Below, one piece after another: positions 10,141-18,043 of a DNA stretch of 18,043 nucleotides. Origin of the DNA: Monoraphidium neglectum (lineage: Eukaryota > Chlorophyta > Chlorophyceae > Sphaeropleales > Selenastraceae); assembly GCF_000611645.1 (NCBI RefSeq), contig NW_014012997.1, positions 1-18,043 on the forward strand, in the 5' to 3' direction. How positions within the stretch are numbered: position 1 is the first letter of the stretch; every line of letters starts with the position of its first letter. The position numbers and the translations under genes are program-made. Under the pieces are notes generated by a model. The model had not been told where the DNA came from and ran no database searches. It was given only the letters and a program-made list of their open reading frames with translations.

Positions 10141-10605
10141 GATGACCAGCCGCTGCATGTCCGCCACAGCACAACGGTGCCGTGCTCTGCTGCCTCCATG
10201 CCTGCTCAGCCACAGTCACCAGCCGCCACCCCTTGTGTGCATCTCTGCTGTCCTTCCAAACCCGCGCTCCAGCGCAACCATGCTGACGAACCAGCAATGT
10301 GAGAACTTGGTGCTGAAGCAGCACGCAAGGGCTGCTGCTGGCTTCACACTGCCTGGGATATGGCAGCAGATCCGCCAGGCCGGCTCGCCTGTGCGCACGA
10401 GCTCCCGAGTGACGACCCCAAGCCAAGAAAGGTGTGCGGTCATCTGGACGTCCTGCAGGCGCCATGCGTGTGCCGGCGCTTCCAGTAGTGCCCCGCGCCC
10501 TGCCCTCGACGCTCACAATCTCATGTGTTACTTGACTGTCCCCCATATGCGCACCGTGTCACCCCCAACCCCCGACCAGCACTGGGCTTCTGCACAACTG
10601 TGCAG

Positions 10606-13600
10606 AGCTGCCTTGGAGCGTCTTCGACGCCGCCGACGCCGCTGCGTTCCTTGCTAACCCAAACGCCGCCACCGACATTGCCGAGGAACTCCGGGTCGCC
10701 ACCTTCTTTGCGGGCATGATCATGAGTCAGACGCCGTTCGCAGCTTCCGGGCAGCTGCTCATCTGGCCCTGCACGGCCTGCAACACCGCAGTCCAGGCCG
10801 GCCACGCCGCCGGGGGCCACGGCGGCCCCCTGCCGCCGTCCGCGCCGCGCGCGTGGGGCACCGTGCACCAGGCGCTGCACTGGGCAGTGCTGGTCATGGG
10901 GTTTGTGCGCAGCATGCTGACCTGGCGCCACCCGGCGCTCGCGGCGCACCAGGAGTCGCTGTACGACGCGCTGGTCTCCCAGATGCCAGCTCAGCCCGCC
11001 GAGTACGTGCAGCGGATGGTGCAGCACGGCTTGGCAACGGGTAGGAACCAAGCCTGCGGGAACGCGCGGGCTGCATGTGCCGTGTGTGTTTCGGTAGCGA
11101 CGGCGCTGTTGCGGGATATTCTGCGCTGCACTGTGGCGTTGCATTTTCTCAAAAGCGCTCGCATGCCGCATCTGCATCCCGTCAGCCGGCTGCATGCAAC
11201 CAGGTGGGTGTGCATGTGCATGCCTGCCACCGCCCTCGAGCCATCCACATGCACCACACCATCCCCAGCAGCACTTGACCCTGAATCCGCAGCATCATGC
11301 AACACCCCAATCCTCCCCGCCTCGCGCGCAGGCCAGATGTTCCACGGCCTGCTCTTCCCAAACCTGGTGGGCGTGGTCGACAATTGCGGCCAAGCCGCGC
11401 CCAAGGCCGCGCACTTCGCGGTCCAGATCATGAGCCTGCTGGCCTGCCGCCGCCCCGCCGCAATGCTGGGGACGCTGGACCCGCAGCCCCTCTCGGAGGC
11501 CCTGGTCAAATACCTCGCAAGCGTGTTTGACCTGGTGAGCAATGGGGTGGGGCAGAGCTCCTCATCGCGCCCTGCGCCCCGCTTGCAGCGTTTCGCAGTG
11601 CCGGGGATGGAGTGGGATTGCTCGCCCTGGTTGTTGCTGCTCGACCCCCGCCTTGATTTGTGTGGGTCGCGTGGACGTGCCTGTTATTTGCACATCGCAG
11701 TGCCTCGCACACCATCAGCTGCAGCTCTGGTGACGAGAGAGCAACGCCCCGGCCCTGACTTGATTGCAAGAAGGCAGGGGGTCGAGGTCGTGCTTGCAGC
11801 CGAGGTAGCCCAGCAGGCGCTGCAGTAGTTGCCCAGCACGCGCCCCTTGCACTGCTGGTGGGGAGCGAGGCGCAATACTTGCAAGGCTCCCATTGCGCAG
11901 GTGTCCAACCCTTGCTGCGCCGTGGAGAACTACTTTGGCGTTGCTGACGTCATCAACGCGCTGCCGCTGCTGTACCACGCGGGCGACTGGTGGGTGCGCA
12001 AGGGCAGCACGGCGTCCGGCGGTGCGTATTGCCTGCCCCATGACGTGGCCTGGACGACCCCGCTGACCAGCGAGGTGCAGGGCGCCTTGCCTGAAGGCCC
12101 GGTGCCCACGGACCGGATAGGATAGCTGCCGCAGTCGCCTCTGGCGCACGGCAGCCTGCACTTGCCCGCCGCCGCTGCTGCCTTCCCGTGTCTCCCTTCC
12201 GTTGGCCGTTGCGGGCGGCGGGCTGCTGCTTTTGTGGGATGCTGTGCACAATGCGGCCTGGGACCCAATGCATGGGGATTTTAACTTATCGTTATCTAAG
12301 ACACGGGGAGGGGCGCACTTGCACATTGGGATGAGCGAACAGTGCACACCACCGTGCAGCTGATCAAGCCCATCCCATCCGTGCGCCGCAGGCCCGAGGC
12401 CGCGAAGTTCCTAGTGAAGTACAAACTGCCGGCCGCGCTGAGCGCGCTGTCCATCAACCTGCTGCACACCGCCGCGCCCCCCCAAGGGGTCCGCCGGGGC
12501 GAGCGCGACGGGCGCCCCTTGGACAGCCCTGTCGATCTGAAGCTGTTCCCTGAGTGCCGCAACGTGATAGTGGCGGTATCCGAGCTTTTTGAGCGCAGCA
12601 TCCCTCCGCCGCCTCCGCCGAACGCCGCGTCGGCGCCCTCGCCTGGCGCGGCCGCGCCTCTCGGCGGCGGCAGCGGCAGCGGCGGCGGCAGCGGCGACTC
12701 GAGGGCCGGGGGCGCGGCTGCGGCCGGTGGTGGTACGCCGGGCGCTAGCAGCAGCGGCGTGGCACAGGAAACCGGTCGTGCGGCGGCGGCCGGGGGCGGG
12801 GGCGCCGCAGGCGGCGGCGGGGCGGACGGGGACGCGGCTGGGCTGGCGGCGGCGCTGCGCGCGCGGCCGGTGTCGTTTGCCGCGGCCGCAGTTGCGGAGG
12901 TGCTGGGGCGCTGGCAGTGGCGTGGGGTGCCCTGCTCAAAGGTGGGTGCGCCTGTTTGTCCGTGTGCAGCATGCGCTGCCAAACGGCGTGCATTTGCCCG
13001 TCCTTGCTAGTGAGTGCATGCATGTGAGTGATTTCTTGCGGAGCGTCAGCTAAATGACGTTGGCGCCCCTGCGCGTGTTTAGTTGCCTGTGAAGGGCAGC
13101 TGGCGTTTGAAATTGGCGGCTGACAGATGGTTCTGTCGATGTCGGTGCAGGCGACTGCCCCGGCCACTCCGCCTGCTGACAAGGCGAGGCGCATGACTCG
13201 GCGGCAGATTCAGGAATACGAGGAGTCAGTGAGTCAAACGTACCAGGTGCGGTCTAAGGATGTCACTCGTTGACTGCACTGCTGCCGGCTAACGCGATGC
13301 TGACTGGCCGCACCGCTGCTCGTTACCACGGTGCCGCCTGCCTTCTCTGTCACTACTCATCACGCAGCTGCCTGACCGCCCTGCTGTCAACCTACCACCC
13401 GCTTGCTGAGGTGCTTGCACTTTTCAAAAGCTGATGCATAGGGGGCATGGGGTCCCTCTTTGATCAATGATTGATCAGATAAGCAGCACCCCCAGCGAAG
13501 GAGTTGCAGCAGGCCCCAACCTACTTTTCGTCCAACGCTGTCAACAACAGGAGTACATGCCGTCCTGGAAGCACGCCCTAGCGGCATCGCCGGCGCTCTT

Positions 13601-14264
13601 GTCAGTGAAAATGCAGGAACCAGTGCGAAAAGAGGCAGGGGCTCAGTGGGTGTCGGGCAGCAGAACGTCGTTGCAAGGAGGGGCGAGTGAAGGCAGGGGT
13701 GGCCACAGGCGCAGGGCCGGGTCGATGGGCTGACAGGGCTTGCGGGCACACCTCCTTGACACGCTGTACGTGTCATACCCTCCTCCAGCCACCTGGCCTT
13801 ATGAGACATTATCATCATTGCATACACTGACCTGCACTACTTGATAGAGCGACCGCCCCTGCGTGGTGTGCCGGTGTCAGCCAGGTCGACGGCCAGCTAG
13901 CTCCCCTGTCGCCACGCCGGCTGCTCACGCCCCGCTGCCCCCTCACCCACTCAGGTGCGTCGAGCCGATAGTGGCGGCGCTCGCAGCCGACACCCGGCCC
14001 CCGCTGCCGGAGCTGCACGCCTCGCTGCTGCGCGGGCCCCTCCACCGCGTGGGCATGCGCTGCGCGCTGCTCGGCTGCGGCGCGGGCTCCCAGCCGGACG
14101 GCCGGCCGCTGCTGAGGTGCTCCGGCGGCTGCCAGGGGCTGGCGCGCTACTGCGGCGCGGCGCACCAGAAGCGGGACTGGGCGTCCCACAAGACGTTTTG
14201 CAAGCGCTCGGGCAGCGCGGCTGACGCTGCCGGCGGCAGCGGCGCCAGGGCACGGCGGCCGTAG
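10606..14264 (+). CDS. MYND zinc-finger protein, multi-exon, 5' end unresolved
   Basis: Exons 10606-11040, 11332-11534, 11901-11989, 12392-12941, 13151-13246, 13848-13873 and 13955-14264 join in matching phase and give about 569 residues. Exons 1-4 are helix-rich (for example DIAEELRVATFFAGMIM, EYVQRMVQHGLATG, AAKFLVKYKLPAALSALSI). Exon 4 also carries a Gly/Ala/Ser/Pro tract of about 90 residues. The 26-base exon adds PCVVC. The last exon ends in a MYND finger (bases 14061-14201): CALLGC, CSGGC, YCGAAH, HKTFC. The sixth zinc ligand is His rather than the usual Cys. MYND fingers bind proline-rich partner peptides; the target is unknown. The coding frame is open upstream of the first ATG in it (10716), so the true start is probably in an earlier exon. 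The exon at 13151 could also end at a GTGAGT donor after 13228. Stop TAG at 14262. Confidence 0.7.
13458..13476. repeat. Short near-perfect palindrome in a MYND-gene intron
   Basis: TTGATCAAT and ATTGATCAG flank a single G, forming an 8-bp inverted repeat in the 601-bp intron before the 26-base exon. No tRNA or other RNA gene structure was found around it. Probably incidental. Confidence 0.5.
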
Positions 14265-14804
14265 CACGCAGCGGCCTGGGAGCGATGCGGCTTTTGCTTG
14301 CGCTGTTGCTTCGCGCACACACGGCGAGCACCTCTCATCGCCCGTTCTGTTGCTGACTGGGGTTTGAGGCATGTGGTCCAAGCGCAAGACGGTTCGATTT
14401 GTTGCGCTTTCAGATCAGGTTGATGCTTCTGTTGGCACGCACACTCATCATGTGTGGGGGTTGCGCGGGCTCAAGAGGGGAGCAGGTGTGGTGGCGGTCA
14501 TCAAACAATCAACAGCACATGGAGACATGCTTGTTAATCGTGGCCGTGCTGCAATATTTTTTTGAATGTATCAAGCAGTTGGGTGTACCCCTGTCCATGC
14601 TCAGCGGCCCTGTCGTGACAAGCCTCAAGCATCCTCGAGGCTTGTGCAGTGCTTCAGGAAACGCCACTGGCACTCTGCAAGTGTCAACTTCATGCCTGGA
14701 TCGCAAGTGCAATGAAAGCTTTGCAGCAAAATAAGGAGGGGGTATACCAGGTGGAAAGATGGGACAAGTACAATCACCCAGGAAAGGCTCGCTCAGGTCA
14801 TGGC
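14265..14804. other. Convergent intergenic region between the two MYND genes
   Basis: About 540 bp holding both 3' UTRs. I found no TGTAA signal in either orientation at a convincing distance. A 9-bp perfect inverted repeat (ACAAGCCTC at 14618-14626 and GAGGCTTGT at 14637-14645) with a 10-base loop is the only notable structure. No gene is seen. Confidence 0.5.
14618..14645. repeat. 9-bp inverted repeat with 10-base loop
   Basis: ACAAGCCTC pairs perfectly with GAGGCTTGT. It lies between two convergent genes and could fold in either 3' UTR. No function can be assigned from sequence. Confidence 0.7.
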
Positions 14805-17732
14805 TCAAGCCGGCTGCGCCGCCCTCCGCGCCTGCTCCTGGCGGCATGCGGCCTTGTGGTTGGGCCAAAAACCCTTGTAGCACGCGTCAGAGCAGAACCA
14901 CGCCGCGCGGCAGCCGCGGCAGAGGTGCAGGCGCACGCCGCCGACGGCCTCCTGCTTGCCGCACGCGGCGCAGGTGGAAGCGTGCTGCCTGATGCCACGC
15001 TGGTGTGTGCGGGGTGACTCCTTGGTTGCGTTGCCCGAAGGGGGCCCGGAGGGCACAGCATCTGCAGGTGACTGCCTTTCGTCCTGCCGCGCCTGCTGCT
15101 GCTCCTCCTCGATCAGCCTTGCCGGCAGCGGCAGCAGCTGCCGCCTCTGTGCCCGCAACTGCTGGACCTTCTGCCGCCACCACTGCTGCCGGTCGACCTG
15201 CTGAGGAGTTTGCTGCACTTGTTCGCTGCTGAGAACCTGAAGCGCGGCACGCGCTTCGGCTGCTGCCATCGTCGCCGTCGCGTCCCCAGCCGCCGCGCTC
15301 AGTACTGCCCGGCTCAAAAAGCGCTCCAACGCCTCCTTCGCCTGGTGCACCGAAGCCTCCTTCGACCATTCCTCTTCCTGCCCTCCTCCAACAACCCCCC
15401 TCGCGTCCATGCGCTCACTCTGCTGCCCCGCGAATCCACCAGCCACGCCGCGGCCTGCACACTCACCCCTGCCGCTGAAGCCGCCGCCCTTGCTGCCGCT
15501 GCCGCTGCTGCCGCCGCCGCCGCTGCTGACACGGCTGCGGTCGCGGTTGTCACGGCCGTCGAGCTGCCACCGCCAGGCAGCCCAAACCTCAAGCTCGTCA
15601 ATCAGTTGCAGCGCCAGTGCCGCATCGCTTTGGCTTGTTTGTGGGTTGAGTAGAATCGCCGCAACCGCCGCCAAAGCGCCAGGTGCAGCCGCCAGCTCGT
15701 TCCTGAAGGTGTGGCTGAAGCCGCAGAGCCACTGCACCTCCGTCAGGCCCCAACCCTTGAGCATAGCTTCTGCAAGCACGGCCCACGCCCGCGATCGGAG
15801 CGCCGCCGCATCGCCGCCGTCGGCAAGGCAGGCGTCGGTGGAGGCGGCGTTTCCGCTGGCACCCCCTGCCCCGCGCTCCTGCTCCTGCTCCTGCTCCTGC
15901 TGCCGCCGCTGCTGCCCGTACACCAGGGCTGCAAGCAAAAATGCAGCGTCGGTCTTCTGACTCAGGGTGAGCTGCGGCATCTCCAGCGCACGCACCGCGA
16001 GCGGCACAGCGCTGAAGCGCTGCAATGCCTCAAACCACGCCCAGTTGCCGCTGGTCCCGTTATTGTGGACGTGCTTGCCGCTGCTGCTGGTTTCGCGGCT
16101 GCTGCTGCTGCTGTTGCCGCCGCAGCTGCAGCCGTCGCTGCATGTTGGGCGTGCGGTTCCCTCAATGCCAACCTCTCGAATGCCCACTACAGCCATCGTC
16201 CACAACGCATGTGCGGCCAGCTCGGACCCCTGCCTGGGAGCACAGCCCTCTATTGCCGCCGCCGCCGCTGCCGCCGCATCCAGGCCCGCGCGTGCGCAGC
16301 CGACCAGGATCGCCGCCGCGCCAGACGCCGCCGCGACAGCGCTGCGCCTTGCCGGAGCACTTTTGTGCTCACAAACCACTACCTGCGACAGCCACTGCGC
16401 TGCAGCCCCCTGCAGATCCAGCACGCTGGCTTTGTGCCCCGCTGCCAATGGGCAGGGCTCGGTCGGCTCCGAGGGCGCCGGCGCGGCGCGGGCCGATGCA
16501 AGGACTGCCAGCAGCGCCCCCACGGTTTCGGGGCAGCACACGGCAGCCATTGCTTGGTCGCAACGCTGCATGCGCCACAGCAGCGCTTCCCACAGGTCCT
16601 CCTGCAGCCCCAGTGCCGCGCCCGGCCGCCGCGCGGCCGCCGCGAGCAGCGGGAAGAAGCGTGCCGCGCGCAAAGCGACCGCCGCGGTCACGGCCATGGC
16701 CACCGGCTCAAACGTGCGGAGGATGCACGTCAGGTGGAGCGCGAGCTGCATCCCCAGCTCAGCGCGCGGTCCAGCCTCCGCGAGGCAGTCGCACAGCACG
16801 TCGGCCGCGAGGCCCGCCGACTCAGTCATGACGCGCACCCAGGCAGCAACGGCCGCGCTCTCTGCCTCGCCCTGCTGGCCGTCGGCGCGCTTGATGCCCG
16901 TGGCGACCGCCGAAAGGCATTTCAAGGGGCTGACCCGATCGTCAAGGTTCTCCAGCGCGGCGGCAGCCAGCCCCGCCTGGAGCAGCGCCTCGACCGCGCC
17001 CGGCGTGTTCACGACGGCGGCGGCAGCCGCAATGACCTGCGCGTCGCCGCCTGGGACGCAGCAGATACACGTCAGCAAGCTGGCGAGGACGCACGCCCGC
17101 TTGCGCACAGCCAAGTCACAGGCGCTGCCTCGGTCACCGCCGCCGCCGGCGGCGGCGGCGGCGGCCGCGCGCACTACGGCCGCGGCGGTGGCGGCCGCGC
17201 ACTCCGCAGTTCCGAGCGGTGCAAATCTTGCCCGCGTGTCGCCTTGGGACGCGATGATCCGCAGCAGCGTGGCTGTATTAATCTGCGCATATGATTTTCC
17301 ATGCGCCAAGCGTTGAAGCGCGTCGGCGGCAGACAGGGGGAGGTGCTCGTGGAACGCGATCCGCTCCGAGCCTCCGCCGCATGCGCACTGCGCGCACCAG
17401 TGCAGGCCTTGCGCTGGCGCGGCCTGGTGGTGCTGAGGTATTTGCGTGCACATCTCTATATTCATGATAATGTCAGGAGCATAGTCTCCACTGCTGCTGG
17501 TGCTGCTGCTGCTGGTGCTGCTGCTTTTGCCGAAGCTGGTGCATGTGCTGCTGCTGGCGGGTGCGCACCGTCCCATCGCCTCTAGCAGCTGTACAAACAC
17601 TGCGGGCTGGAGGGTTTCTGAACCCTTGAACAAGAAATTTGGTCCATCATGTAATTTTCGAAATAGTTTGTACGCGGCCTCGGCCCGAGATCGCGCTATG
17701 GCCACAGCAATTGCCGTCAGCGTGCGGTTCAT
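14805..17732 (-). CDS. Large intronless MYND zinc-finger protein with helical-repeat body
   Basis: One uninterrupted frame of 975 residues from the Met at 17732 (start MNRTLTAIAVAIARSRAEAA). The frame stays open 36 codons further to a Met at 17840, but that extension is basic and protein-unlike. The body is Ala/Leu-rich and built of amphipathic helices (LLQAGLAAAALENLDD, ALWTMAVVGIREVG, AALALQLIDELEVWAAW), resembling an armadillo/HEAT-type fold, though no repeat unit was defined. It is broken by low-complexity inserts: Ser/Thr near residue 65, Gly/Ser near 595 and 775, and Gln/Glu/Arg near 660 and 855. Residues about 921-963 form a canonical MYND finger: CAAC, CRGC, WFCSDAC, then HKAAC. This is consistent with a protein-interaction scaffold; partner unknown. 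It is tail to tail with the other MYND gene. The lack of introns is unusual for this window. Stop TGA at 14805-14807. Confidence 0.82.
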   Translation of the reverse strand: MNRTLTAIAVAIARSRAEAAYKLFRKLHDGPNFLFKGSETLQPAVFVQLLEAMGRCAPASSSTCTSFGKSSSTSSSSTSSSGDYAPDIIMNIEMCTQIPQHHQAAPAQGLHWCAQCACGGGSERIAFHEHLPLSAADALQRLAHGKSYAQINTATLLRIIASQGDTRARFAPLGTAECAAATAAAVVRAAAAAAAGGGGDRGSACDLAVRKRACVLASLLTCICCVPGGDAQVIAAAAAVVNTPGAVEALLQAGLAAAALENLDDRVSPLKCLSAVATGIKRADGQQGEAESAAVAAWVRVMTESAGLAADVLCDCLAEAGPRAELGMQLALHLTCILRTFEPVAMAVTAAVALRAARFFPLLAAAARRPGAALGLQEDLWEALLWRMQRCDQAMAAVCCPETVGALLAVLASARAAPAPSEPTEPCPLAAGHKASVLDLQGAAAQWLSQVVVCEHKSAPARRSAVAAASGAAAILVGCARAGLDAAAAAAAAIEGCAPRQGSELAAHALWTMAVVGIREVGIEGTARPTCSDGCSCGGNSSSSSRETSSSGKHVHNNGTSGNWAWFEALQRFSAVPLAVRALEMPQLTLSQKTDAAFLLAALVYGQQRRQQEQEQEQERGAGGASGNAASTDACLADGGDAAALRSRAWAVLAEAMLKGWGLTEVQWLCGFSHTFRNELAAAPGALAAVAAILLNPQTSQSDAALALQLIDELEVWAAWRWQLDGRDNRDRSRVSSGGGGSSGSGSKGGGFSGRGECAGRGVAGGFAGQQSERMDARGVVGGGQEEEWSKEASVHQAKEALERFLSRAVLSAAAGDATATMAAAEARAALQVLSSEQVQQTPQQVDRQQWWRQKVQQLRAQRRQLLPLPARLIEEEQQQARQDERQSPADAVPSGPPSGNATKESPRTHQRGIRQHASTCAACGKQEAVGGVRLHLCRGCRAAWFCSDACYKGFWPNHKAACRQEQARRAAQPA
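17478..17526. repeat. Imperfect CTG/CAG trinucleotide tract inside the intronless MYND gene
   Basis: CTGCTG units broken by GTG and CTT. On the coding (minus) strand they are read in a frame giving the Ser/Thr-rich insert (SSSTSSSSTSSSG). Such tracts vary readily in length and explain the insert as a repeat expansion. Confidence 0.75.
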
Positions 17733-18043
17733 GACAGCTGATGGTGGAAAACAAAAGTGACAGTTTTGATGTTGAGTTGTACGGTAGCGTTTGGGGAGTG
17801 TGCGTTGTCGAAATTTGAATTTTGGCTCCTCGACAGACAACCAGACGCGTCAGGAAGGGCTCCATAGAATCATAGAAGGGGCTCTTCTCCTGGCTTCTGG
17901 CTCTGGAAATCAATCCTCGGAGAATGCCTCCGGACTAGTAGCAAAGAGTGCGGCGTGCTGCTATTACTAGTGCGCGGGAGCGAGCGACAGCACGCGGCTG
18001 TCGGTTTCAGGCGCCTCAGCGGCGCGCTCGCTGCTGCTGCTGC
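17733..18043 (-). promoter_or_regulatory. Upstream region of the intronless MYND gene, to the window edge
   Basis: About 310 bp upstream of the start at 17732. No TATA box is evident. It holds a 7-bp inverted repeat, ACTAGTA at 17934-17940 and TACTAGT at 17965-17971, whose arms extend imperfectly by GCA/TGC. A CTG run begins at the right edge. I see no gene start on the plus strand here. Confidence 0.4.

Larger units (their letters stand above)
9180..10605. other. Region between MCMDC2 and the split MYND gene
   Basis: About 1.4 kb without a gene I can model confidently. It should contain the MCMDC2 promoter at its left end, the decayed remnant at 9409-10140, and possibly the first exon or exons of the downstream MYND gene. 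One phase-compatible candidate for the latter is ATG 10280 to 10408 (43 codons beginning MLTNQQCENLVLKQHARAAA), with a GTGACG donor joining an acceptor that puts the next exon at 10608. Another is the acceptor at 10606 fed by an unknown upstream exon. Confidence 0.35.

Noticed and set aside
10049..10546. Minus-strand open frame of 165 codons
   Set aside because: No domain or motif is recognisable, there is no support for splicing into a neighbour, and it overlaps candidate plus-strand coding pieces. Left unassigned.
12296..12982. Minus-strand open frame of 228 codons
   Set aside because: It is the mirror of the Gly/Ala/Pro-rich exon 4 of the split MYND gene, and its translation is only a Pro/Ala tract.
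13380..13520. Possible tRNA or small RNA around the TGATCA palindrome
   Set aside because: No cloverleaf arms or conserved tRNA boxes could be assembled. It lies within a well-phased intron.
15711..17316. Plus-strand open frames of 527 and 449 codons
   Set aside because: They are antisense to the single-exon MYND gene, with compositional Ala/Arg/Ser bias and no domain. The minus-strand frame ends in a canonical MYND finger, so it is the real one.

Overview
This window looks like nuclear DNA of a GC-rich green alga (Chlorophyta). Most genes are split into short exons. Introns start GTGAGT, GTGCGT or GTGGGT, carry long CA/TG runs and rejoin exons in matching phase. A TGTAA poly(A) signal, typical of chlorophytes, follows one gene. 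Proteins carry long Ala, Gly, Ser and Gln tracts. I saw no operon, rRNA, tRNA, CRISPR or complete mobile element.

Layout. (1) About 3537 down to the left edge, minus: an intron-rich GAF-domain protein, read as 8 exons and continuing outside the window. (2) 3865-4712, plus: a two-exon gene for mitochondrial small-subunit ribosomal protein mS33, divergent from the GAF gene across about 330 bp. (3) 9179 down to 4887, minus: about 12 exons encoding an MCM-like protein whose domain order and C-terminus match MCMDC2, a meiotic recombination factor with a degenerate MCM ATPase. It converges on mS33 with only about 175 bp between stop codons. (4) About 9200-10600: a less GC-rich stretch with protein-like fragments in changing plus-strand frames, a 24-bp-period tandem duplication and in-frame TAG stops, probably a decayed gene or element. 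(5) About 10606-14264, plus: a multi-exon protein ending in a MYND zinc finger, with its 5' end unresolved. (6) 17732 down to 14805, minus: a 975-residue protein in a single uninterrupted reading frame, helical-repeat-like and also ending in a MYND finger. It is tail to tail with gene 5. The last 300 bp at the right edge are upstream sequence of gene 6.

These neighbours do not form an obvious pathway. The most informative locus is the MCMDC2-like gene, which suggests meiotic machinery in this alga. Its Walker A, Walker B and arginine-finger positions all look altered. The paired MYND genes, one split and one intronless, are the second point of interest. All exon models were made by eye from splice signals, phase and family resemblance. 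No alignment or database search was run.
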